Assembly (NCBI GenBank): GCA_013002105.1
Contig: JABDKS010000637.1
Location: forward strand, 1-12,628
Length of the DNA stretch: 12,628 nt
From: Pirellulaceae bacterium
Lineage (GTDB): Bacteria; Planctomycetota; Planctomycetia; Pirellulales; Pirellulaceae
Direction: 5' to 3'
The notes below the pieces were generated by a model, which saw only the letters and a list, made by a program, of their open reading frames with translations, had not been told where the DNA came from and searched no databases. Shown one piece after another: positions 7,350 through 12,628 of this stretch; positions within the stretch are counted from its first letter, which is position 1; each line of letters starts with the position of its first letter. Both the position numbers and the translations under genes were made by a program.

Positions 7350-8747
7350 CTACACGACGGCTTTTTGCACTGCTGCAAAAAGCCGTTTTGCGTTTTGCCA
7401 AACGAAGCGCGACGAACCATGAATGTCGATTATGATCGTTGCGATCGGTTCGCCCGGTTGAATCTCGGTCTCGGCCGAGGGAATGTCTTTCAATTCCCAC
7501 TTCAGTGGTACTCCAGCCACCTCGCGATCCAAACGCAATCGGTCAAACCGCCCCTTTGCACGCGAGTAAACAATTCGTTTGTAATAGGGTGCCGCACGCT
7601 GGTACGAACCGGTAGCCAACGGCTGATTATCCGTCGACGCTCCACGCAGAGCCGTGTGCATGACGCGAAACAGCGAGCCCCGATCCTCCGATTCGCCCCG
7701 TTCCTCCGATTCGCCCCGTTCCTCTGACTCGCCCCGATCACCCGCCAACTGCCGCTCGATCAACTCGCTTGACGCGCTCCAGCGAGGGTTGATTTCTAGC
7801 ACCCACATCACCCCGTCGCGGTCCAGGACAAAGTCGATATTCAACAGTCCTCGCATTCCTGTGTTTGCAACAACACGTTCGCCCAGATTCAGCAATGACG
7901 CCTGCTGCGTTGGCGAGACAGCAACGGGGCCATACGATCCAGCATAAACAAACGGCCTGTCGCCATTGCGAGTAAAGACGGTTTGGCAAACACCCAACAA
8001 CGACACTTGCGACCCGTTGCTCAGATAAGTCGCGCCATAGCAGCGGCCCGGAATCCAACGCTGAAAGTACATCGATCGGTTTTGTTGGCGGCCACGGTGA
8101 TTCGTGCCAGCAAGGTCATCGCCTGCAAGGTCATCGTCTGTGAGCCATCGAACGCCCAGTCCACCGGCCGACCGATACTCCTTGACCAGCCAACGTCCTC
8201 CGGAGCGGACCGAGTCAAAATCAGCAGTATCCAAGTGTGACTCGGGTGCTCGGACGGATCCCCCTTGGTCCCTTGAGCAAAGATCTACAGATTTACCCAG
8301 CAAGTCTCTGCCGAGCGGGGACGCGACCTTTGCACGATCGAGCTCTGCGGGCAGCGGGCTTGTGTGATAAGGGAACGGGTCATTGACGACCTGGACGCAG
8401 TCGGGCATCCGGGCCAGCACATCGGACATCCGCTGCAGATCACCGACGACAACCAGTCCGGTGGGTCGCGTTTGGCCATCAGCTGCCGCCAACGGCGACC
8501 GTGAAACGTGACGAAACCGTTGAATCCATTGGGCTGCCCGATCAGCCGTCATTTCGCACCAATGATCGACCGGGCAGAACGTACGACAACAGCTCCGCGT
8601 GTCCAAATCACCGAAAAGGTCCACCCCCATTACGTCAAAGCCGGCAAGAACGGCCGACTCTGCGGCTGAACGGACAGACGCCCCCACCAGGATAACCTGC
8701 TCGGGCAAGCCGCTTGCGGACGTTGTCGGATGGTCGGGTGGTTGCAT
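7350..8747 (-). CDS. ATP-grasp superfamily ligase, C1-cluster associated
   Basis: This protein of 465 residues (start ATG 8747; a GTG directly before it is also possible) is an ATP-dependent carboxylate-amine/thiol ligase type. The N-terminal Rossmann-like part begins VILVGASVRSAAESAVLAGF and DVMGVDLFGDLD. The ATP-grasp core shows RWLVKEYRSAGGLGVRWL (about 185-202), MYFQRWIPGRCYGATYL, and the metal- and ATP-binding end GLLNIDFVLDRDGVMWVLEINPR (about 300-322), with the expected Glu and Asn. Similar predicted ATP-grasp proteins recur, as I recall, in H4MPT-linked C1 gene clusters of methylotrophs and planctomycetes and in methanogens, where one ATP-grasp enzyme (MfnD) makes part of methanofuran. 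A role in H4MPT or methanofuran-type cofactor synthesis is therefore a position-based guess. It is divergent from fae across 223 bp. Directly after the EINPR motif it carries three RGESE(E/D) repeats, and near residue 206 a DDLAG duplication, both likely late insertions in surface loops. Confidence 0.85.
   Translation of the reverse strand: MQPPDHPTTSASGLPEQVILVGASVRSAAESAVLAGFDVMGVDLFGDLDTRSCCRTFCPVDHWCEMTADRAAQWIQRFRHVSRSPLAAADGQTRPTGLVVVGDLQRMSDVLARMPDCVQVVNDPFPYHTSPLPAELDRAKVASPLGRDLLGKSVDLCSRDQGGSVRAPESHLDTADFDSVRSGGRWLVKEYRSAGGLGVRWLTDDDLAGDDLAGTNHRGRQQNRSMYFQRWIPGRCYGATYLSNGSQVSLLGVCQTVFTRNGDRPFVYAGSYGPVAVSPTQQASLLNLGERVVANTGMRGLLNIDFVLDRDGVMWVLEINPRWSASSELIERQLAGDRGESEERGESEERGESEDRGSLFRVMHTALRGASTDNQPLATGSYQRAAPYYKRIVYSRAKGRFDRLRLDREVAGVPLKWELKDIPSAETEIQPGEPIATIIIDIHGSSRFVWQNAKRLFAAVQKAVV
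7357..7389 (+). terminator. Perfect 13-bp hairpin terminator inside the convergent gene's 3' end
   Basis: ACGGCTTTTTGCA (7357-7369) and TGCAAAAAGCCGT (7374-7386) form a perfect 13-bp stem with the 4-base loop CTGC, followed on the plus strand by TTTT at 7386-7389 and a second TTTT shortly after. It lies 32 bp after the stop of the 682-residue gene and fits a rho-independent terminator for the three-gene cluster. It is also inside the last codons of the minus-strand ATP-grasp gene, whose stop is at 7352-7350. Confidence 0.8.
7682..7735. repeat. Three tandem 18-bp units inside the ATP-grasp gene
   Basis: Units at 7682-7699 (GATCCTCCGATTCGCCCC), 7700-7717 (GTTCCTCCGATTCGCCCC) and 7718-7735 (GTTCCTCTGACTCGCCCC) differ by one to three bases. 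On the minus strand they code RGESEE, RGESEE and RGESED-like units, in frame, at about residues 338-356, just after the catalytic EINPR segment. Confidence 0.9.
8111..8140. repeat. 15-bp direct duplication inside the ATP-grasp gene
   Basis: CAAGGTCATCGCCTG (8111-8125) is followed directly by CAAGGTCATCGTCTG (8126-8140), one base different. On the minus strand this reads DDLAGDDLAG, in frame. Confidence 0.85.
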
Positions 8748-8900
8748 CACGGGTGTGGTCTGATAATTTCTGGATTCCGAAGACCCACCCGAACCGCCGA
8801 AACAGAGTTATTTTCGGCCGCGAGGCGAGCTGACAATCCGAAGATCTGTGTCCCCAATCATGGGTGATCGTATTTTCTTTGTCAGCGGCTTGCGATATGA

Positions 8901-8934
8901 ACCGGGGCAAAGGAGATGTAGCTCCTGTACCGGT
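8901..8934 (+). promoter_or_regulatory. Potential two-stem hairpin in the fae leader
   Basis: ACCGG (8901-8905) can pair with CCGGT (8930-8934), and inside it AGGAG (8911-8915) can pair with CTCCT (8922-8926) around the loop ATGTAG. An internal loop of 5 and 3 bases separates the two 5-bp stems. It ends 36 bases before the fae start and sequesters a Shine-Dalgarno-like AGGAG. It could be a 5' UTR structure that affects mRNA stability or expression of this usually abundant enzyme; chance pairing is not excluded. Confidence 0.3.
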
Positions 8935-8970
8935 CTCTCCCAAGCTCCTAATTGGAAAGGCAACCACGCC

Positions 8971-9468
8971 ATGCAGTTTAACATCGGTGAAGCCCTGGTC
9001 GGCGATGGCAACGAAGTCGCTCACATTGATTTGATGATCGGCAGCAAAGACGGGCCCGTTGGCGTCGCGTTCGCCAACGCATTGTCAACGCAAAGCGAGG
9101 GCCACACGAATTTGTTGGCCGTGCTCGAACCAAACGTGGCGGTAAAACCATCAACCGTGATGATCACCAAGGTGACTATCAAAGGGATGAAACAAGCGGT
9201 CCAAATGTTTGGCCCTGCACAAGCTGCCGTCGCAAAAGCTGTCGCCGACGCCGTTAGCGAAGGCACCATTGCTAAGGATCAATGCGAAGACTTGGTTTGC
9301 GTCTGCGGTGTGTTCATTCACCCTGCAGCCGAAGACGACGAAAAGATCTACAACTACAATTACGAGGCAACCAAGCAGTCGCTCGAAGCCGCCATGGCTG
9401 GCAAACCGTCGGCCGACGACATGGTCGCCAAGAAAGATTCCGCAGCGCACCCTTTCAAGGGCTTCTAG
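8971..9468 (+). CDS. fae: Formaldehyde-activating enzyme (Fae)
   Basis: Fae catalyses condensation of free formaldehyde with tetrahydromethanopterin (or its dephospho form) to methylene-H4MPT in the cytoplasm, the entry step of H4MPT-linked formaldehyde oxidation and detoxification. The protein has 165 residues, the usual family length of about 160-170. Family hallmarks are clear: GEALVGDGNEVAHIDLMIG with the conserved His, VAFANALSTQSEGHTNLLAV, LEPNVAVKPSTVMITKVTIK and QMFGPAQAAVAKAVADAVSE. The frame stays open back to 8848, but the homology starts at MQFNIGEAL (ATG 8971) and a GGAAAGG at 8954-8960 lies 10 bases before it, so 8971 is chosen. The gene is divergent from the ATP-grasp gene, is followed by a strong terminator and then by the dehydrogenase that uses its product. 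Confidence 0.97.
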   Translation: MQFNIGEALVGDGNEVAHIDLMIGSKDGPVGVAFANALSTQSEGHTNLLAVLEPNVAVKPSTVMITKVTIKGMKQAVQMFGPAQAAVAKAVADAVSEGTIAKDQCEDLVCVCGVFIHPAAEDDEKIYNYNYEATKQSLEAAMAGKPSADDMVAKKDSAAHPFKGF

Positions 9469-9496
9469 AACGCCGCGAAGCGATGAACCATTCGTG

Positions 9497-9539
9497 AGAG
9501 CTTTCCGGTTCAATTGGACACCGGAAAGCTCTTTTTTTT
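9497..9539 (+). terminator. Strong rho-independent terminator between fae and mtdC
   Basis: AGAGCTTTCCGGT (9497-9509) and ACCGGAAAGCTCT (9520-9532) form a perfect 13-bp stem with a 10-base loop, followed directly by eight T (9532-9539). It lies 28 bp after the fae stop and ends only 25 bp before the mtdC ATG. It should stop most fae transcripts and leave mtdC dependent on read-through or on a promoter overlapping this region. Confidence 0.9.
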
Positions 9540-9564
9540 GGCGAGACCTACTGATCGATCCACC

Positions 9565-10428
9565 ATGACCAAACGAATCCTGCTGCAATTTGATTGCGAC
9601 GCCCATCCGAGCTCCTTTGATTCTGTCGTCGCGATCGATTCGGGCGTTGACCATCTGATCCCGTATGCCAATGTGCAGGCAACGACGATCACATCGTTGG
9701 TCTACGGTGCGATGTTCACCCGCGGCGGTGACGACCTGAAAAACACCGCGATCTACATCGGTGGTTCGGATGTTGACGACGCCGAAGGATTGCTCAAGGC
9801 AGCTCGAAAAGCTTTTTTCGGTGACATTCGTGTCTCGCTGATGATGGATGCCAACGGCTGCAATACAACCGCGTCGGCAGCCGTCGTCGCGGCAAGTCGC
9901 CATGCAGAACTTAATGGTGCAAAGGCGGTCGTACTGGGTGGAACCGGTCCGGTGGGGCGTCGCGTTGCTCGCCTGCTGGCCTCCGACGGCGCGGAGGTCA
10001 CGTTGACCAGCCGTTCGATGCAACGAGCCCAATCGGCTGTCTCGGAAGTCAGCATTGACGTCCCCGACGCAAAGATCACCGCCCAATCGCCCGGATCCAC
10101 CGAACAGCTCAAAAACGTGTTGTCCGGTGCGAATATCGTCATCGCCTCCGGTGCAGCGGGAGTGGAACTAGTGGACGCAGAAACGATCGGCCAAGTCGAT
10201 TCACTGAAAGTCGCCATCGATCTGAATGCCGTTCCACCCACCGGGATCGGCGGTGTCGGCATCACCGATCAAGCCAAGCCATTGGGCAAGGCAGTTGTCT
10301 ACGGTGCTATCGGTGTCGGCGGTTTAAAAATGCGAACGCACAAGGCCGCGTTACGATCCTTGTTCGACAGAAACGATCGCGTCTTGGATGCCGCAGAAAT
10401 CTACGCAATCGCTAAGAGCCTGTCCTGA
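9565..10428 (+). CDS. mtdC: NAD(P)-dependent methylene-H4MPT dehydrogenase (MtdB/MtdC type)
   Basis: The enzyme oxidises methylene-H4MPT to methenyl-H4MPT with NAD(P), the step after Fae. The 287-residue length and the pattern match the MtdA/MtdB/MtdC family: an N-terminal KRILLQFDCDAHPSSFDSVV segment, RGGDDLKNTAIYIGGSD, SLMMDANGCNTTASAA (about 91-106), the dinucleotide-binding glycine motif GGTGPVGRR (125-133), and the C-terminal pattern VAIDLNAVPPTGIGGVG and YGAIGVGGLKMRTH. Planctomycetes are known to carry the MtdC class, so that symbol is used; the assignment among MtdA, MtdB and MtdC, and NAD versus NADP preference, cannot be fixed by eye. The frame also runs upstream to a TTG at 9514, but that part would read through the terminator hairpin, and ATG 9565 begins the homologous region. 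There is no clear ribosome binding site before the ATG. Confidence 0.93.
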   Translation: MTKRILLQFDCDAHPSSFDSVVAIDSGVDHLIPYANVQATTITSLVYGAMFTRGGDDLKNTAIYIGGSDVDDAEGLLKAARKAFFGDIRVSLMMDANGCNTTASAAVVAASRHAELNGAKAVVLGGTGPVGRRVARLLASDGAEVTLTSRSMQRAQSAVSEVSIDVPDAKITAQSPGSTEQLKNVLSGANIVIASGAAGVELVDAETIGQVDSLKVAIDLNAVPPTGIGGVGITDQAKPLGKAVVYGAIGVGGLKMRTHKAALRSLFDRNDRVLDAAEIYAIAKSLS

Positions 10429-10481
10429 TCCTGCCAGCCGACGGCGAGATTCGAAGATCAGTTCCCCCTCGGAGAAACGGC

Positions 10482-10814
10482 ATGTCCAAGAGTGACCAAT
10501 GGGCTGAGCGAATCGGTCGCACGATCAATGAATTGGACATTGATTTTCATCGGTTTACCTTGGCTGGCTGGAGCACGGTAGTTGCCTCGCTGACGCTGGG
10601 TGTCGTCAGCGGCTGGTCGATTTACCACGTCGTTCCACATCGCGGCCCGATGGACAAGGGACCTGCGTTGTTGTGCGGAGTGGGCGGTTTTGTTGTCGCA
10701 ATGACCGTTTTCTTTGCGATGCGATGGGTCTACAGCCGGTTCCAAATCGCGATTGTCAGCAGTAACGACAACGACACAGATTCTCGCGACCGTGACGCTG
10801 ATCTGCGAGACTAA
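10482..10814 (+). CDS. Small two-helix membrane protein of unknown function
   Basis: This protein of 110 residues is not one I recognise. A cytoplasmic-looking, charged start (MSKSDQWAERIGRTINELDID) is followed by two membrane segments, about residues 27-49 (LAGWSTVVASLTLGVVSGWS and onward) and about 60-82 (GPALLCGVGGFVVAMTVFFAMRW). Between them is a short loop with HRGPMDKG, and the end is Asp/Arg-rich (NDNDTDSRDRDADLRD). Its start is one of the better supported in the window: GGAGA at 10471-10475 lies seven bases before the ATG. It follows mtdC by 53 bp on the same strand and may be co-transcribed, but nothing links it to C1 metabolism by sequence. Confidence 0.8.
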   Translation: MSKSDQWAERIGRTINELDIDFHRFTLAGWSTVVASLTLGVVSGWSIYHVVPHRGPMDKGPALLCGVGGFVVAMTVFFAMRWVYSRFQIAIVSSNDNDTDSRDRDADLRD

Positions 10815-10818
10815 TAAA

Positions 10819-10846
10819 ACCTCGCCCTACAATAGCAGGGCGAGGT
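10819..10846 (-). terminator. Hairpin terminator of the minus-strand protease gene
   Basis: ACCTCGCCCT (10819-10828) and AGGGCGAGGT (10837-10846) form a perfect 10-bp GC-rich stem with an 8-base loop. Read on the minus strand, the stem is followed by TTTTATTAG, a modest U-run, and it lies 36 bp after the protease stop. On the plus strand it lies just after the stop of the small membrane protein but has no U-run after it, so it best fits the protease transcript while possibly serving both convergent genes. Confidence 0.75.
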
Positions 10847-10882
10847 GAATCGGTTCGGCGCGTTGACGTTGTGCCCCGTGAC

Positions 10883-12628
10883 CTAACGACCAGCTCTGGC
10901 AAGCTTTTGCTTTTCGAGACCGTCGATGTACTCGTGAGCGATATTGATGACTTCACGATTGTAAAACGTATCACGATAGATCTCTTCTTGACCAAGAGCC
11001 TGGTCTTCGACTTCCTTTTGGTCTTCCTTTTGCGCATCCAACTCGGCACGGCGATTCATAAACTTTTCTTCGTTCAGCGAAACACTCGCTTGCTCTTTTT
11101 GAGCCACATACAATTCGACGCGACGAATCAGATCGACAAACTCCTTGTCTTTACTGACACGCTCCTCGGAATTCTTTCGCAATTGAGAGATCAGATCGTC
11201 CGGAGCCATGCTGTACATATCGTGCCGTGTTTTTTCGACGCGATCATGTTTGAGGGCGTATTTCAAATCGCCCTCGCCAACATCCATTTTCTGCGTGATG
11301 CTGGGCAGGACGATGTCCGCTGGTACACCGTGACGTTGAGTGCTCTCACCATCGGGCAGGTAAAACTGCTGCAACGTGACCTTCAAGGCGCCAAAATTCT
11401 GGCGGTTGTTGCGGAAAAGCTGCTGGCCGATATCCATCAGCGTTTGAACCGTCCCTTTGCCGTGCGTCGCGGGATCACCGACCACGATACCACGTTTGTA
11501 GTCGCGAATTGCACCGGCAAAAATCTCACTCGCACTCGCACTGAACTTGCTTGTCAGCACCACTAGCGGTCCGTCCCAAGCCGTTCCCAACTCTTCGTCC
11601 GCATATTGCTGAACGGTGCCGTCAGAGTTTTTCACTTGCACCACGGGACCACGGTCAATGAACAGACCCGTCAAATTGATCGCTTCGGTCAGGCTACCGC
11701 CGCCATTTTTGCTCAGGTCCAGCACAACCCCTTGAACACCCTGGGCTTTGAAATCATCCAGAATGCGTCGGACGTCTCGCGTGCTGCTGCGGAAATCACG
11801 TTTCTGCAGACGCGCACCTTCCATATCCAAGTAAAAGCTTGGCAGTTTGATAAATCCGATCTTCTTGCTGGCTCCGTTTGCCATCTTGTGGTCAATCACC
11901 TCGCCACGGGCAGCAGATTCTTCCAACTCCACCCGTGCGCGAACGATCTTGTAGACGACCTTGGTTCCGGCTCCGCCCGGCTTGACTTCCAATCGGACCG
12001 TGGTTCCAGCATTTCCGCGGATCAAATCCACAACGTCCTGCAGCGGCATTTCGACGATGTCGACCATCTCGCCTTCGTCGCCTTGTCCAACACTGATGAT
12101 CACATCGTCTGGTTTCAGTTTGCCATGTTTGTCAGCGGCACCACCTGGAATGACACTGGTAACGACGGTATTCCCATCTTTCTCGCGAAGCGCCGCACCG
12201 ATACCTTCCAAATTCAAACGCATTTGAATTTGAAAATCGTCCAATGTGCCTGGCGACATGTAGGTCGAATGCGGGTCGTACCCCATCGTCACCGCCGTCA
12301 GATACATTTCCAACAAGTCATCGCTATCGGTCTGCTTCCAACGTCGGGCATAGCGACTGTAACGTCGTTTCAATCGATCGATTGCGTCGACGACCTCTTC
12401 CTTGTCGTCGCTGTCTTTTTCCTGCTCTTTCAAATCCAGCAGAGCGTACTTAATCTGCCGACGCCAGCGATCGCGTGCTTCCTGAGGATCCTTTGCGTAA
12501 GCCGCAGTTTCAGGATCAATGACAATGGTTTCTTCTCGATTAAAATCAAAGTCGCTGTTCAATAATTCCTGCGCGACCGCGACGCGTTCATCAACACGCT
12601 GCGTGAATCGGCGGAACACGTCAAAGGC
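10883..12628 (-). CDS. prc: Tail-specific (carboxy-terminal processing) protease, S41 family, 5' end missing
   Basis: This envelope serine protease degrades or trims proteins from their C-terminus. The visible 581 residues continue to the window edge in frame (AFDV before FRRFTQRVDERV), so the GTG at 12619 is internal and the signal peptide and part of the N-terminal domain lie outside. Order: Tsp N-terminal helical domain with YDPHSTYMSPGTLDDF (about 117-132), PDZ domain about 139-217 (LEGIGAALREKDGNTVVTSV, KLKPDDVIISV), then the S41 core with VQGVVLDLSKNGGGSLTEAI, FSASASEIFAGAIRDY (nucleophile Ser about 365, codon 11536-11534) and GDPATHGKGTVQTL (catalytic Lys about 391, codon 11458-11456). 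A charged C-terminal domain follows, as in E. coli Prc (about 680 residues), so it is the long Prc type rather than short CtpA. It is convergent with the small membrane protein gene. Long open frames on the opposite strand are shadows. Confidence 0.95.
   Translation of the reverse strand, partial: AFDVFRRFTQRVDERVAVAQELLNSDFDFNREETIVIDPETAAYAKDPQEARDRWRRQIKYALLDLKEQEKDSDDKEEVVDAIDRLKRRYSRYARRWKQTDSDDLLEMYLTAVTMGYDPHSTYMSPGTLDDFQIQMRLNLEGIGAALREKDGNTVVTSVIPGGAADKHGKLKPDDVIISVGQGDEGEMVDIVEMPLQDVVDLIRGNAGTTVRLEVKPGGAGTKVVYKIVRARVELEESAARGEVIDHKMANGASKKIGFIKLPSFYLDMEGARLQKRDFRSSTRDVRRILDDFKAQGVQGVVLDLSKNGGGSLTEAINLTGLFIDRGPVVQVKNSDGTVQQYADEELGTAWDGPLVVLTSKFSASASEIFAGAIRDYKRGIVVGDPATHGKGTVQTLMDIGQQLFRNNRQNFGALKVTLQQFYLPDGESTQRHGVPADIVLPSITQKMDVGEGDLKYALKHDRVEKTRHDMYSMAPDDLISQLRKNSEERVSKDKEFVDLIRRVELYVAQKEQASVSLNEEKFMNRRAELDAQKEDQKEVEDQALGQEEIYRDTFYNREVINIAHEYIDGLEKQKLARAGR

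Noticed and set aside
8879..8901. TTGTCA with TATGAA as a fae promoter
   Set aside because: The spacing of 11 bp is too short for a sigma-70 type promoter.
8848..8970. N-terminal extension of Fae by 41 residues
   Set aside because: Fae homology begins at ATG 8971, which also has a GGAAAGG upstream; the extension would translate the leader hairpin.
9151..10086. Minus-strand frame of 311 codons opposite fae and mtdC
   Set aside because: It runs antisense across two recognised enzymes and their terminator, and its translation shows no domain.
11606..12565. Plus-strand frame of 319 codons opposite the protease gene
   Set aside because: The minus strand encodes an unmistakable PDZ-S41 protease; the antisense frame is open through codon bias only.

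Overview
The window looks like chromosomal DNA of a planctomycete, most probably in the Rhodopirellula/Pirellulaceae neighbourhood. This is judged from the protein families only. Two signs point that way: a set of tetrahydromethanopterin (H4MPT)-linked C1 genes (formaldehyde-activating enzyme plus a methylene-H4MPT dehydrogenase) next to ordinary bacterial genes, and a PilM-like protein followed by two large single-pass proteins with methionine/glycine-rich tracts. Most starts lack a clear Shine-Dalgarno sequence, which is also common in that phylum. No search could be run, so the taxonomy is inference.

Layout. (1) Bases 1-335 hold the N-terminal 111 codons of a minus-strand gene that runs off the left edge. 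(2) Bases 336-1104 hold no gene I can defend, but contain four copies of a 15-bp repeat. (3) Bases 1105-7324 hold three co-directional genes: a PilM-type actin-like protein with an added membrane segment and a large extracytoplasmic part (GspL-like topology), then two proteins of 609 and 682 residues, each with one N-terminal membrane anchor and with Met/Asp/Gly-rich tracts. I infer they form one envelope-spanning complex related to the PilMNO or GspLM platform. (4) Bases 7350-10428 hold a C1 cluster: a minus-strand ATP-grasp ligase divergent from fae, then mtdC. A strong hairpin terminator lies between fae and mtdC. (5) Bases 10482-10814 encode a small two-helix membrane protein. (6) From 10883 to the right edge runs a minus-strand tail-specific protease (Prc/Tsp, family S41) whose N-terminus is outside the window.

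How the genes work together. Fae condenses formaldehyde with H4MPT, and MtdC oxidises the methylene-H4MPT formed; the ATP-grasp enzyme may help make the cofactor, as a guess from position. The remaining pathway genes (mch, fhc) are not here. The three-gene PilM cluster is the least described part and the best candidate for an uncharacterised system. Its end overlaps the C1 cluster: the hairpin that probably terminates it lies inside the last codons of the convergent ATP-grasp gene.
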